Shown: positions 31,744-41,730, counted from the first letter of the stretch. The stretch: 64,000 bases of DNA from Capnocytophaga sp. oral taxon 338 str. F0234 (GCF_000192225.1 NZ_GL872413.1:2228794-2292793), one strand, 5' to 3'. Notes: generated from the sequence alone by a model not told the origin. Program-made: numbers and translations.

Positions 31744-32106
31744 ATGAGCTTACTCAAGCGCTTTGGTTTCTTTTTCTTTGGACTTGCCTTAGGCAGTATC
31801 ATCGTTATGTTTTTCTTTCAGCGTAAAGGAACTGAATTCTGCTATTTACCTAATTGCCGAGTACTAAAGAATTTACGGTCTAAACCCTTAACTATATCAC
31901 CAGAGGTACAATCCCAAGGATATACTATGGAATCTCTCTCCCCTATCTTCAAAGAAGGAAATGTAGATTTTTCACGTAGTGATACCCAATCTGCTTGTCG
32001 TACCTATATAATTCAAGGGAAAGACACCCAACAATCCTCTCTGGAAATAACAGTAGAGAATTGTACTGAAAAAGCCACCGTTAAATCTGTCACTCTTATA
32101 AAGTGA
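31744..32106 (+). CDS. Membrane-anchored hypothetical protein (DUF4258-like)
   Basis: 120 residues: one N-terminal transmembrane helix (about 8-26, GFFFFGLALGSIIVMFFF), then a soluble, probably periplasmic domain with Cys residues (CYLPNCRVLKNLRSK, SACRTYI, ENCTEKATVKSVTLI). The CYxPNCRVLKNLR pattern recurs in a small Flavobacteria family I associate with DUF4258, but I am not sure of the name. It follows tsaE closely. Its stop lies two bases from the stop of the convergent methyltransferase. Confidence 0.6.
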   Translation: MSLLKRFGFFFFGLALGSIIVMFFFQRKGTEFCYLPNCRVLKNLRSKPLTISPEVQSQGYTMESLSPIFKEGNVDFSRSDTQSACRTYIIQGKDTQQSSLEITVENCTEKATVKSVTLIK

Positions 32107-32108
32107 TG

Positions 32109-32654
32109 TTAACTTTCTTTTCTTATTTTTTGTCCTATTTCCCACATGACAATACCAGCACTCACGGAAATATTCAAAGAATGCTTCGTCCCATATTGGG
32201 GAATCTCTATTGCCTTTCCACATAAGGAGACAACCTCTTGTTGTACTCCCTCCACTTCATTACCAAAGATAAGTGCATATTTCTTCCCTTTCTCTGGAAG
32301 AAAATCAGATAAACTTTGCGCTCCTTCTACTTGCTCTATCGCAATAGTCTCCACTTGAGATTGATGCAGTTCCTTTAACAGCTGGAGAATATCCTTTTCA
32401 TACGCCCATGTTACACTTTCAGTAGCTCCTAAAGCTGTCTTATGAATATCCTTATGAGGAGGACAAGCTGTAATTCCACACAGATAAATCTTTTCTATTC
32501 TAAAAGCATCTGCAGTCCTAAAAACAGAGCCTATATTATTGAGGCTTCGCACATTATCCAACACTATAATAACAGGTATCTTTTCTGCCTGTCTATATTG
32601 ATCTATACTCAAGCGGTGTAACTCCTCATTGGTTAGCTTCCTCATATCTTTCAA
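32109..32654 (-). CDS. TrmH/SpoU family RNA 2'-O-methyltransferase
   Basis: 181 residues, one SPOUT domain. The three family motifs are present: VLDNVRSLNNIGSVFRTADA (motif 1, Asn and Arg), YALIFGNEVEGVQ (motif 2) and IPQYGTKHSLNISVSAGI (motif 3, knot). It would methylate ribose in tRNA or rRNA using S-adenosylmethionine; the target base is not deducible. It overlaps the mevalonate kinase gene by four bases, so the two are cotranscribed. Confidence 0.9.
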   Translation of the reverse strand: MKDMRKLTNEELHRLSIDQYRQAEKIPVIIVLDNVRSLNNIGSVFRTADAFRIEKIYLCGITACPPHKDIHKTALGATESVTWAYEKDILQLLKELHQSQVETIAIEQVEGAQSLSDFLPEKGKKYALIFGNEVEGVQQEVVSLCGKAIEIPQYGTKHSLNISVSAGIVMWEIGQKIRKES

Positions 32655-33595
32655 AAACGATAAACCAATTCCAACTTATGGTCTTTCAAAACCTCTTTAG
32701 CGCGTTGGTAATCAGGAGTAAATCCTAAAATATAGCCTCCCCCTCCTGATCCGCAGAGTTTCAAATAATAATCTCCTGAATCAATTCCTTGTTGCCAAAG
32801 TGTATGGAACTGTTGAGGTATCATGGGCTTAAAATGATTAAGTACTACCCTAGATAGTTTCTTCACATTCCCTATCAAAGATTTAAAATTACCTTGTAGA
32901 AAATTATCTATACAAGCATCTGTATATTTAGCAAATTGTGTTTTGAGCATCTTCCTAAATCCCTCATTCTTCATCTTCTCCATAAATATTTCTACCATAG
33001 GAGCCGTCTCCCCTATCATTCCACTATCCAAGAGAAACACAGCTCCTTTTCCTTGTTCAAAGGGGGAAGGAATTCCAGTAGTTTCTATTAAATTGGCTGA
33101 ATTAATCAGTATAGGAATACTCAAATAACTGTTTAAGGGGTCTAATCCTGAGGATTTCCCATGAAAGAAGGATTCCATCAAAGAAAATATTTCCTTTAAC
33201 TTTAAAAGCAAATCACGTGTGAGATGCTGTGATGTCTCTATCTTATCTATGGAATAGGTATCATAAATAGCAGCTACCAAAGCACCACTACTCCCTACTC
33301 CATATCCTTGAGGAATACTACTATCAAAGTACATTCCCTCTTCTATATCCTTTTCCATACGTTCAATATCAAAATGAACAATGGCTTTCTCCTCTTGAGA
33401 AATTCTCTTAAGGTACTCAAAATAAATCTGTAGAGATTTGTTAGAGTCCTGTTGCTGCTTATTTTGTTCTTTTATTGAAATTTTCTTTAGCGTCCCATTA
33501 TAGGAATTATAAGGGATAGCAAGTCCCTTAGAGTCTTTTATAATTCCATACTCTCCAAATAAAAGTATTTTTGAGTAGAAAAATGTTGAATTCAT
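32651..33595 (-). CDS. mvk: GHMP kinase, mevalonate kinase
   Basis: 314 residues from Met at 33595. I chose this start because the longer frame to 33634 would translate the -7 promoter element TACCTTTG at 33624-33631. Motifs: ILLFGEYGIIKDSKGLAIPY (N-terminal), the ATP loop PQGYGVGSSGAL, and KLCGSGGGGYILGF near the C-terminus. Flavobacteria make isoprenoids by the mevalonate route, which fits a mevalonate kinase (mevalonate to phosphomevalonate); another GHMP activity of the same route cannot be excluded. Confidence 0.85.
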   Translation of the reverse strand: MNSTFFYSKILLFGEYGIIKDSKGLAIPYNSYNGTLKKISIKEQNKQQQDSNKSLQIYFEYLKRISQEEKAIVHFDIERMEKDIEEGMYFDSSIPQGYGVGSSGALVAAIYDTYSIDKIETSQHLTRDLLLKLKEIFSLMESFFHGKSSGLDPLNSYLSIPILINSANLIETTGIPSPFEQGKGAVFLLDSGMIGETAPMVEIFMEKMKNEGFRKMLKTQFAKYTDACIDNFLQGNFKSLIGNVKKLSRVVLNHFKPMIPQQFHTLWQQGIDSGDYYLKLCGSGGGGYILGFTPDYQRAKEVLKDHKLELVYRF

Positions 33596-33623
33596 TGAGG
33601 TTAAAAATAGTGTATTCAAAGGG

Positions 33624-33631
33624 CAAAGGTA
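33624..33631 (-). promoter_or_regulatory. mvk-trmH promoter -7 element
   Basis: TACCTTTG on the minus strand, followed by CCC, 28 bases before the chosen mvk start. It decides the start codon choice. Confidence 0.6.
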
Positions 33632-33778
33632 CAAAAAAAGTGAAAAAAAAACTAAAAAAGTGAAAAGTTTTTCTATCTTCTTTAGCTTTAACTTTTATCT
33701 TTCATTTTTTTACTATTTAATTAGTAGGTTGTTTCAAAATATTTACCTATTTTTGCCCTCTGGAATGCATTATGCTAA

Positions 33779-35137
33779 ATGAATCTCATGAAAAAAATAT
33801 ACATTTTTTCCTTAATTTACTTATTCCCCCTCTTAGGAATTTCACAGGTAAAACACAATATATCAGATACTTTACACAAGAATCCAAATCGTACTAACTC
33901 AAGACTTACTTCCAAAGACAGCCTTTCTTTAGGGAACCTTCGCGAGGGACTCCTTCAACTAAAAGACAATAATAAGGCATTAAACTATGATAAAAAATGG
34001 TTAGAGGAACTCTCTAATAATTCTCTCTATCCAATGATGCAAAATGACATTCAGAATAATCCTGAAGGAAATGTTGTTTATGACGAGCTCCCCACAGAAG
34101 TCCTTAAGGAACGCTTAGCCAAATTAGACCAAAAAACACCTTTTCACATAGAGTATAATCCTATCTTAGAAAATGTTATTAAGAACTTTCTAAAAAACCG
34201 ACGAAGTTCCCTCCAGAGGCTTATGAATATCAGCCAATATTATTTCCCTATGTTCGAGAGAGAACTTGTTAAATACCAAATTCCTAAGGAAATCAAATAT
34301 TTAGCTATTGTGGAATCGGCAATGAATCCCAAGGCTACTTCCAGAATGGGAGCTAAGGGACTTTGGCAATTCATGTACTACACAGGAAAAATATATGGAT
34401 TAGAGGTCAACAACTATGTGGATGAGCGCTCTCATCCTGAATTATCTACTCAAGCAGCTGCTCAATATCTCAAAAAACTTTATAGTGTTTTCAATGATTG
34501 GAACTTAGTACTAGCTGCCTATAACTCTGGACCTGGTAATGTTACTAAGGCTATGCGCCGCTCAGGAGGAAAAACTAATTATTGGAATCTGCGTCCCTAT
34601 CTCCCTAACGAAACTGCAGGTTATGTGCCCGCCTTCTTAGCAACTCTATACATTTTTGAATATGCCAAAGAACATGGCTTTCAAGTAGATAAAAAAACTA
34701 ATGTGTTTTTTGAGACAGACACAGTTCAAGTAAAACGACATATCTCCTTTAAGGATATAGGAGATATTGTCGGAATGAGTGAACAAGAAATAGAGTTCTT
34801 CAACCCTGCTTATTCTCTTAATATTGTCCCTTATATAGAGGGGAAAAAATATGGAGTACGGCTCCCTGTAGAGGCTATTGGTATCTTCGTTAATAATGAA
34901 GACCTTATCTACGCTTACCTTGATCAGGAGGATTCCAAGCGAGAAAAAATTCTTCCAAAGGTTGTTACTGCCGAACAAGCACGTGCTAATAATCGTATCA
35001 CTCATAAAGTAAGAAAAGGAGAGACCTTGGGACGTATTGCCTCTCGCTATGGAGTAACCGTCAGCCAACTAAAAAAATGGAATAAGCTAAGAAGTAACTC
35101 CCTGAAAGTGGGACAACGGATAGTAATACATAAGTAA
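33779..35137 (+). CDS. mltD: Membrane-bound lytic transglycosylase, MltD-like, with LysM
   Basis: 452 residues. A signal peptide (IYIFSLIYLFPLLGISQ) is followed by an SLT domain (about 165-290) with the catalytic Glu179 in AIVESAMNPKATSRMGAKG and the AAYNSGPGNVTKAMRR motif. A degenerate LysM-like unit (about 320-365) and one clear C-terminal LysM (HKVRKGETLGRIASRYGVTV, about 405-450) bind peptidoglycan. It cleaves the glycan backbone in the periplasm, releasing 1,6-anhydromuropeptides. Met1 or Met4 may be used. Confidence 0.9.
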   Translation: MNLMKKIYIFSLIYLFPLLGISQVKHNISDTLHKNPNRTNSRLTSKDSLSLGNLREGLLQLKDNNKALNYDKKWLEELSNNSLYPMMQNDIQNNPEGNVVYDELPTEVLKERLAKLDQKTPFHIEYNPILENVIKNFLKNRRSSLQRLMNISQYYFPMFERELVKYQIPKEIKYLAIVESAMNPKATSRMGAKGLWQFMYYTGKIYGLEVNNYVDERSHPELSTQAAAQYLKKLYSVFNDWNLVLAAYNSGPGNVTKAMRRSGGKTNYWNLRPYLPNETAGYVPAFLATLYIFEYAKEHGFQVDKKTNVFFETDTVQVKRHISFKDIGDIVGMSEQEIEFFNPAYSLNIVPYIEGKKYGVRLPVEAIGIFVNNEDLIYAYLDQEDSKREKILPKVVTAEQARANNRITHKVRKGETLGRIASRYGVTVSQLKKWNKLRSNSLKVGQRIVIHK

Positions 35138-35154
35138 GTTAAAAATATTTCTAT

Positions 35155-35201
35155 AAGAGCTAAAAGATGATATAATTATCGTTTAGCTCTTCTCTTTTTA
35201 T
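35155..35201 (+). terminator. Terminator after mltD
   Basis: AAGAGCTAAA (35155-35164) pairs with TTTAGCTCTT (35182-35191), followed by CTCTTTTTATTTTTTT. Confidence 0.75.
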
Positions 35202-35226
35202 TTTTTTAATATTATTTTATTTTTTC

Positions 35227-35301
35227 TTGAATTAACCCTTAAAATGTTGTAACTTTGCACCCTTGACTTTATCCTATAAAGGATAGCCTTACTTTAAGGC
35301 T
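35227..35301 (+). promoter_or_regulatory. Promoter and paired-hairpin leader of the cysteine synthase-like gene
   Basis: TTG (35227-35229), 20 bases, TAACTTTG (35250-35257). The ~90-base leader contains two adjacent hairpins: TATCC/GGATA (35270-35285) and AGCCTTA-CTT-TAAGGCT (35285-35301). Neither is followed by a T-run, so they may act on mRNA stability or bind a regulator. Confidence 0.6.
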
Positions 35302-35352
35302 CTGATATACACTATAGAACATTATGATTTTTCTTAATTAAACCATTACCTC

Positions 35353-36351
35353 ATGAAGAATATTCAATACTATGACAGCATTTTGGATTTGATAGGAAAT
35401 ACCCCTCTCATCTCCCTGCAAAAGATCGCTTCTCCTATGAAGGGACACTTCTTTGCCAAACTTGAAGCCTTTAATCCTGGACATTCTGCCAAGGATCGTA
35501 CTGCCCTCTACATCATTAATGATGCTGAAAAGAGAGGGTTACTTGCTCCTGGAGGGGTAATTGTTGAAACTACTTCTGGTAATACAGGCTATAGCCTTGC
35601 CATGATTGCTGCTATTCGTGGCTATCGTTGTATACTTGCTATATCTGACAAATCCTCTCAGGATAAAATAGATATGCTCCGAGCCCTAGGGGCTGAAGTA
35701 CATGTATGCCCCGCATCTGTACCGGCTGATGACCCTCGTTCCTACTATGAAGTAGCAAAACGTATCCATAAAGAAACACCTAACTCTATTTATATCAACC
35801 AGTACTTCAATCCTTTAAATATTGAGGCTCATTATCAATCCACAGGAAAAGAAATTTGGGAACAAACCTCTGGACAAATTACTCATGTGGTAGTTTGTAG
35901 CGGTACAGGAGGGACTCTCTCTGGTATTGCTCGTTACCTGAAGGAGAAAAACCCTGAAGTAAAAGTACTTGGAGTAGATGCTGAAGGTTCACTTATTAAA
36001 AAATATTTTGATACTGGAGAAGTAGACAAAAATGAACTCCATCCTTATTATATTGAAGGATTAGGTAAAAACCTCATCCCTGGTGCCCTTGATACAAAGG
36101 TTATTGACCATTTCGTGAAGGTAAATGACATAGAAAGTGCCTTAGCGGCACGCTATATTTCTCAGCATACAGGTATTTTCTGTGGCTATACTTCAGGAGC
36201 TGCTTGGGTAGCTACTCAAAAGTATGCACAAGAGGGACTATTCTCCCCTGATAGTATTGTTGTGATTGTTTTCCCTGACCATGGCTCTCGATATATGAAT
36301 AAAATTTATAACCAAACATGGTTAAAAGAAAAACTAAATATTAATGATTAA
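35353..36351 (+). CDS. PLP-dependent cysteine synthase / cystathionine beta-synthase family enzyme
   Basis: 332 residues, fold type II PLP enzyme. [10 protein letters not shown], the PLP-lysine motif [13 protein letters not shown] (Lys in SAKDR), the substrate loop [20 protein letters not shown] and the phosphate cup [17 protein letters not shown] are all present. It makes cysteine from O-acetylserine and sulfide, or cystathionine from homocysteine and serine; the sequence alone does not settle which. The size lacks a CBS regulatory domain. It has its own promoter and structured leader. Confidence 0.88.
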   Translation: MKNIQYYDSILDLIGNTPLISLQKIASPMKGHFFAKLEAFNPGHSAKDRTALYIINDAEKRGLLAPGGVIVETTSGNTGYSLAMIAAIRGYRCILAISDKSSQDKIDMLRALGAEVHVCPASVPADDPRSYYEVAKRIHKETPNSIYINQYFNPLNIEAHYQSTGKEIWEQTSGQITHVVVCSGTGGTLSGIARYLKEKNPEVKVLGVDAEGSLIKKYFDTGEVDKNELHPYYIEGLGKNLIPGALDTKVIDHFVKVNDIESALAARYISQHTGIFCGYTSGAAWVATQKYAQEGLFSPDSIVVIVFPDHGSRYMNKIYNQTWLKEKLNIND

Positions 36352-36386
36352 TGATGAATTATTAATTAATTCTCACTTAGATTAAA

Positions 36387-37523
36387 ATGATGAATTTTTC
36401 TTATACACAGGAGCAAGAAGTAATTGCTCAAACAGCTCATTCCTTTGCTAAACAATATATATTACCCTATCGCAGTGAATGGGACAAAACACAGACTTTT
36501 CCTATAGATGTATTTCGAAAAGCAGGAGAATTAGGCTTTATGGGTATACTTGTTCCTGAAGAATTTGGAGGCTCCGGACTGGGATATCATGAATATATTA
36601 CCATTGTTGATGCCATTTCCCAAACAGACCCTTCTATAGGACTTTCTATAGCAGCTCATAATTCATTGTGTGTAAATCATATACTAACTTTCGCTAATAA
36701 AGAGCAAAAAAGACGTTGGCTTCCTAAATTGGCTTCAGGAGAACATATAGGCGCTTGGGGAATTACAGAACACAATACCGGATCTGATGCTGGTGGTATG
36801 CACACTACAGCTATCAAAAAAGGAGATATGTGGGTACTCAATGGAACAAAGAACTTTATTACTCACGCTATTAGTGCTAATGTAGTAGTTGTTATTGCTC
36901 GCACAGGGGAAAAGGGAGATAAGCATGGAATGACCGCCTTTGTTGTAGAAAGAGGAACTAAAGGGTTTTCAAATGGAAAGAAAATAAGCAAACTTGGTAT
37001 GCGTGCAAGTGAAACAGCAGAACTCATTTTTCAGGATTGCCTTATCCCTGATGAAAACAGATTAGGCGAAATAGGAGAGGGTTTCATACAGGCTATGAAA
37101 GTACTTGATGGAGGTCGTATTTCTATTGGAGCACTTTCCTTAGGAACTGCTAAGGGTGCTGTTAATGCTGCTATCAAATATGCTAAAGAACGTACTCAAT
37201 TTGGTAAGCCTATCATTTCTTTCCAGGCAATTGGATTTAAGTTAGCAGAACTCTCCACTGAAATAGAAGCCGCAGAACTTATGTTACATAAGGCAGCACA
37301 TTTAAAAGAAACACACCAAAAAGTAACCCAGCAGGCGGCTATGGCAAAACTCTATGCTTCCGAACTCTGTGTAAAAGCATCCAATGAAGCAATACAAATA
37401 CATGGTGGCTATGGTTACACAACGGATTATCCTGTAGAGAAATTCTATCGTGATGCTAAACTCTGTACTATTGGAGAAGGAACTTCTGAAATCCTAAAGT
37501 TAGTTATCAGTAGAAACCTATAG
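36387..37523 (+). CDS. Acyl-CoA dehydrogenase
   Basis: 378 residues, the usual size for a soluble short-chain FAD enzyme. Family motifs: GAWGITEHNTGSDAGGMHTT (FAD and substrate loop), SKLGMRASETAELIFQDCLI, YAKERTQFGKPI, QIHGGYGYTTDYPVEKFYRD and the C-terminal IGEGTSEI, which holds the likely catalytic Glu. It oxidises an acyl-CoA to the 2-enoyl-CoA and passes electrons to ETF. It follows the cysteine synthase-like gene by 35 bases and ends at a strong terminator. Confidence 0.92.
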   Translation: MMNFSYTQEQEVIAQTAHSFAKQYILPYRSEWDKTQTFPIDVFRKAGELGFMGILVPEEFGGSGLGYHEYITIVDAISQTDPSIGLSIAAHNSLCVNHILTFANKEQKRRWLPKLASGEHIGAWGITEHNTGSDAGGMHTTAIKKGDMWVLNGTKNFITHAISANVVVVIARTGEKGDKHGMTAFVVERGTKGFSNGKKISKLGMRASETAELIFQDCLIPDENRLGEIGEGFIQAMKVLDGGRISIGALSLGTAKGAVNAAIKYAKERTQFGKPIISFQAIGFKLAELSTEIEAAELMLHKAAHLKETHQKVTQQAAMAKLYASELCVKASNEAIQIHGGYGYTTDYPVEKFYRDAKLCTIGEGTSEILKLVISRNL

Positions 37524-37573
37524 CATTAGAGAAAATAAAGCCACGCAAGTGCTTAGGATCAGTTACACAGTAA

Positions 37574-37615
37574 GAGAGGCTGTCCAAAAAGTTTTTTGGA
37601 CAGCCTCTTTTATTT
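37574..37615. terminator. Bidirectional terminator
   Basis: GAGAGGCTGTCCAAAA pairs with TTTTGGACAGCCTCTTTT around AGTT. It lies between the convergent acyl-CoA dehydrogenase and ankyrin genes. Confidence 0.88.
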
Positions 37616-37626
37616 TATATTATAGT

Positions 37627-39108
37627 TTACTTTAAAAAGTCCAAGTTAGCACCTTTTTTTTGTAATGCTTCATTCTCTCTTGCCAAATCATAAGCCGTCT
37701 CTCCCAATGATGTCGTAAGCCCCTTATCAGCCCCATGAGTTACTAAATATTCAAGAATTGTTGTATCTTTAGCTACCATTGCAGCCTTTATTAAAGGAGT
37801 CTCTCCATCTTTATTTTGGCTATTAATATCTCCTCCAAAAGAGAGTACTTTCTCTAATAATTCCTTATTCCCCTTAACTACTGCCAAATGTAAAGGAGTA
37901 TCCCCCTCCGTATTGGGAGCTTGTAAAGAAACCAGATACTGCTTTAAAAGAGTTACCTTTTTATCAAAATCAATCTCATTATCCTTCTTACGAGGATTAT
38001 AACTATCCAGCAAGGCTTCTATTACATTTGTTCCTTTTTTACTAATTACTCTTGTATCAGCTCCTTGTTCTAAAAGGAAATTAACTATATTATTGTCGCT
38101 ACGCTGTAGCGCTATGAGCAAGGCTGTCTCTCCTTTTTTATTTGCCTGGTTAATATGTCCTTTACTTTTATAAAGAGCCCTTACTATGTCCAGATTGCGT
38201 CCATAACATGCATTCATAAGGGCTGTATTACCATCCTTATCTATTATATCAATCATAGCTCCTTTGCCTATAAGATATTTTATAGAAGGTAAGTCCTGCC
38301 TTCGTGCCAAGTAGTGAAGAGCATTAGCTCCTTTAGAATCAAAGGCATTGGCTGATATTTTTTGATTTTCTACCAAATACTTATAGAGCTCTATGGGATT
38401 ATTAGGCTGTCGCACCATCCCTTCAGCTGCCATAGGAAGAGCCTGATAAGTAGGCTTTACTTTTTTACGTAGCACTTTAAGTAAGCGCATATTTCCTCCC
38501 TTAGCAGCATAGTCAAAAAGCGTAGCTCCACTATTGCTAACTTCTTTAATTTTCATTCCTTTCCCTAAAAAATATTGAGTAAGTTCTAATCTCTCATTAT
38601 CAAAAGGGATTACTTTCATAAGGAGCGTCTCCCCTTGGTCATATTTTGTCTTAGGACTTATCCCTGCTTTGAAAAAGGCATCATATACCTTAGGATTCGT
38701 TACTCCAAAAAGGGCTGCAAAGGTAATGGGTATATTTCCTTTAGTGTCTTTAGCATACAAATCACTTCCTTTTTGAATAAGATAATGCATCAGCTCCACA
38801 TTCCCTGCACTTGCTGCCCAAAAAAGGTAGGTACGTCCATCATGTGTGGCTTTAGTTATGCCATTACCTGGCTGTTCTATCAGATAGATTGCTGTTGCAG
38901 TAGGTACTTTGCCTAATATAGCCAATGTAGGTGCATCAAAAGCTCTTTCATTAAGCTCAGAAGGACTATTCCCTTTGGCTATTTCTGCTTTTACTTGATC
39001 TACTGTAGTATTTTGAGTCCAGAAATCACGACTCAAAAAAATATTTGTTCGCTGTCCAAAGGCAGGTAAAAAAGCTATAAACACTACTCCTAAAAGTATC
39101 TTTCTCAT
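37627..39108 (-). CDS. Exported ankyrin-repeat protein
   Basis: 493 residues from Met at 39108, which gives a clean signal peptide (MRKILLGVVFIAFLPAFGQ). The longer frame to 39138 would start inside the -7 promoter element TATATTTG (minus strand, 39143-39136). About 11-12 ankyrin repeats follow, for example DGRTYLFWAASAGNVELMHY, DKDGNTALMNACYGRNLDIV, KKGETALLIALQRSDNNIVN and EGDTPLHLAVVKGNKELLEK. It is a periplasmic protein-binding scaffold of unknown partner; such proteins are common in Flavobacteria. Confidence 0.88.
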   Translation of the reverse strand: MRKILLGVVFIAFLPAFGQRTNIFLSRDFWTQNTTVDQVKAEIAKGNSPSELNERAFDAPTLAILGKVPTATAIYLIEQPGNGITKATHDGRTYLFWAASAGNVELMHYLIQKGSDLYAKDTKGNIPITFAALFGVTNPKVYDAFFKAGISPKTKYDQGETLLMKVIPFDNERLELTQYFLGKGMKIKEVSNSGATLFDYAAKGGNMRLLKVLRKKVKPTYQALPMAAEGMVRQPNNPIELYKYLVENQKISANAFDSKGANALHYLARRQDLPSIKYLIGKGAMIDIIDKDGNTALMNACYGRNLDIVRALYKSKGHINQANKKGETALLIALQRSDNNIVNFLLEQGADTRVISKKGTNVIEALLDSYNPRKKDNEIDFDKKVTLLKQYLVSLQAPNTEGDTPLHLAVVKGNKELLEKVLSFGGDINSQNKDGETPLIKAAMVAKDTTILEYLVTHGADKGLTTSLGETAYDLARENEALQKKGANLDFLK

Positions 39109-39135
39109 ACAATTTTCCATATTTTTTAAATGATG

Positions 39136-39143
39136 CAAATATA
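39136..39143 (-). promoter_or_regulatory. Ankyrin gene promoter -7 element
   Basis: TATATTTG on the minus strand, followed by CATC. It places transcription start near 39129, 20 bases before the chosen ATG. Confidence 0.6.
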
Positions 39144-39195
39144 AGAAATAATTAGAGCGTTTCTAAATAAAGTTGCTGAAAATATTTGTTAAAGA

Positions 39196-41730
39196 TTAGA
39201 ATTCAGGTTTTATCCCAAAGCGAATACCAAAATAAGGATTACTTACTCCATTGAGGTCATTAAAACTACTTCTCCAGATAAAATCCACTCGAATAGGACG
39301 GAAATTACCTATCCCTATATTCTCTATCCCGAAACCATATTCCCAATAGAGTTTCTCAGGAGCATTATAGTAGATGTTAGAGGCACTAACCCCTCTATTT
39401 TCCTCTCGTAAGGTTCCGTAAGCCACTCGTGCCAAGAGCAAACTTCGCCATTTAGTCTTTTTAATTAGCGGTAATCTATTCAGCAAAAAACCATTAAAAT
39501 GATGTTCTGCATATACATTAATATAAGCATCTGTCACAAAATCATAATAATCCAAAAGTTGGAAAGTACGATTGAATTCCCTACGAGAAGTAGCGTAGGT
39601 TTGATTAGCCGGAGTAGGAGTCAATAGTGGAAGAGGCACCTCTCCAAACACCTTACCAGCTTCTACTACAGTATGAAGAATACCTATACCCCAGAGAGGC
39701 TGTGGATAATGGATCATACCTTCCAAACGAGAATAGTCAAATTGACTATTACGTATCCCTGAGAACCCCTGTGTATACTTTAATCGGAAAGTAGAAAAGA
39801 TATTTTTCCCATAGAACTGCTCTACACCATAACCATATACATTACGTTTTGGGGTATAAGTAAGAGCTAAAGAGGCATTGGCATCAGAATATTTATCAAA
39901 GATTCCTCCTTCAGAAGCATGATAACCAATAGAAAAATGTGCAGGATCTGCCGATTTCATCTGCTGATAGGTTCCCGATAGAGTGATATGCAAATTACTC
40001 TTAAACAATCCTATATCAGCAACTCCTTGAATACGTTTATTACGAGTAAGATAATAGTTCTCTCCACGAGCAAAGAGAAAGTTAGAGGCATTGCGAAGGT
40101 CTAATTGTGCATCATCTCTTTGAAGAATACTTCCCAACTGTAAATAATCATCTTGGTAAAGCCCTCCTATCATTATTCTCGGCTTATGGAAGAGTAAGTA
40201 TTTGGCACTAATTCCATACTTAAACTTTTTGTCCAGAGTACCATAAGCACCATAAAGATAGGTGCGGAATCGGTCATCATTGCTTACAAAACTTCTGAAT
40301 CCGAAACGAAAACGATTACGTTCTACATCATTATTGGTAAAAGATTCCCACAGAGAACCAAATTGTACATATTGTCCTATAGGAATATAACCTGAGGTTA
40401 TAATATTCAAGGCATCGGAAATTCCTTTAATTCGTCTATTATTACCTACCCTGCGTATAAGGTTCTGTGTTTTCGTCATTAGAGAATCGCCTCCTGAGAG
40501 TCTCTCCCAATAAGTTTCAGGTTGGGCAAACTGATTGGATTTGATTTTCTCCACTGAGGCTAAATAGAAAGATTCCTCTTTAGGAACATTTAACAGATAA
40601 TCGGAATAAACAATACTCTTCTTTACATACATTCCCTTTTCCTCATCGGACTTAGTAAGGATTGTAAAATCCCCTTCATAATAATCCTTTTTAGGAAGCA
40701 CTAAGGTATCATTCACCCATTGAAATTCCTTTTCTATGGATAAGTCTCTTACAAAATTCAGGGAGGCTTCCTTAATTGTATACATTTGTATAGAAGTAAT
40801 AGCGTATGTCTTGCTATCTACTGTAAAGTTCCCTTTGAAAAGCAAATCTTGGTCTTGTTTCGGAAAAAAATAAATAGAATATAACTTACGATTATCCTTT
40901 TCTATACTATCATTCAACACATAGGCATATACTCCATATCCATATTCAGAAAGTGGACTCACGAAGGATTTGTCCAACAGATAAAAAGAATTATCATATA
41001 CATCAAATTCCCTAAAATTACGCGTAAATCGTTCCAAACCAAAGCCCGTTTGTACAACTCCTTGTGTACGCTCCGCCTCTACATCAGTACGTTGCAAGTT
41101 ATGTTCATTGTCTCCATACACTTGAGAAACTTCTTCCTTGAGATACATAGGCATAGAAAAGTATTGCTTATATTTTTTCTCAGAAAGAATATTACGTACC
41201 TCTTGATATTCCGATTGCAATGCCCTCTTAAGAAAAACAGAGTCCAAATTATTAAGCCCCAACTCTACCGTTTCATAACGCTTATACTGATAGGATTTCG
41301 CCTGAGTAAGCGTATTTCTATGCTTATTTGCCCATATTTTCTGTAGAATTGGATAGGCGGGGTTCTCTTTCTTAGAAAGATTTTTCTTAGGTTTTTCTAC
41401 GATCACTACAGGAGCTAATTCTTCCCCCATAATAAGCACAATCTTCATACGGGTATTATCATTCCCCTTAAGTTTTATTTCCCTAGTAGTAAATCCTACT
41501 GATGAAACCTCAAGAGTTGTGTAATTCTTCTGAGAATACAGAGAGAATTTTCCATTCTCATCACAAGCTGTCCCTATATGAGTATTCTTAAAAAGTACAT
41601 TGGCAAAAGGAACCGGTTCTCCTTGTTCATCAATCACCTGTCCCGAAACACGTGTTTGGGCTATAGTAAGTACGTACCCTCCAAGAAATAAGAAGAGGGT
41701 TAGAATAAATACATTTTTTTTTAGCGGCAT
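39196..41730 (-). CDS. DUF5686 / carboxypeptidase-regulatory-like outer membrane protein
   Basis: 844 residues. A signal peptide (VFILTLFLFLGGYVLTIAQ) precedes a CarboxypepD_reg-like domain (about 28-105, SGQVIDEQGEPVPFANVLFK and VSSVGFTTREIKLKG). A long DUF5686 region follows, ending in a C-terminal series of beta-strands finishing ISNPYFGIRFGIKPEF-style with a terminal Phe, typical of an outer-membrane barrel. It has no TonB plug. The function is unknown; the family is thought to act at the outer membrane of Bacteroidota. A minus-strand TATCTTTG (41827-41820) is the likely promoter. Confidence 0.85.
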   Translation of the reverse strand: MPLKKNVFILTLFLFLGGYVLTIAQTRVSGQVIDEQGEPVPFANVLFKNTHIGTACDENGKFSLYSQKNYTTLEVSSVGFTTREIKLKGNDNTRMKIVLIMGEELAPVVIVEKPKKNLSKKENPAYPILQKIWANKHRNTLTQAKSYQYKRYETVELGLNNLDSVFLKRALQSEYQEVRNILSEKKYKQYFSMPMYLKEEVSQVYGDNEHNLQRTDVEAERTQGVVQTGFGLERFTRNFREFDVYDNSFYLLDKSFVSPLSEYGYGVYAYVLNDSIEKDNRKLYSIYFFPKQDQDLLFKGNFTVDSKTYAITSIQMYTIKEASLNFVRDLSIEKEFQWVNDTLVLPKKDYYEGDFTILTKSDEEKGMYVKKSIVYSDYLLNVPKEESFYLASVEKIKSNQFAQPETYWERLSGGDSLMTKTQNLIRRVGNNRRIKGISDALNIITSGYIPIGQYVQFGSLWESFTNNDVERNRFRFGFRSFVSNDDRFRTYLYGAYGTLDKKFKYGISAKYLLFHKPRIMIGGLYQDDYLQLGSILQRDDAQLDLRNASNFLFARGENYYLTRNKRIQGVADIGLFKSNLHITLSGTYQQMKSADPAHFSIGYHASEGGIFDKYSDANASLALTYTPKRNVYGYGVEQFYGKNIFSTFRLKYTQGFSGIRNSQFDYSRLEGMIHYPQPLWGIGILHTVVEAGKVFGEVPLPLLTPTPANQTYATSRREFNRTFQLLDYYDFVTDAYINVYAEHHFNGFLLNRLPLIKKTKWRSLLLARVAYGTLREENRGVSASNIYYNAPEKLYWEYGFGIENIGIGNFRPIRVDFIWRSSFNDLNGVSNPYFGIRFGIKPEF

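Noticed and set aside
37574-37615. Possible insertion-sequence end at the GAGAGGCTGTCC hairpin
   Set aside because: It is a perfect stem with T-tracts on both sides between convergent genes, so it is best read as a bidirectional terminator; no transposase or target duplication is nearby.
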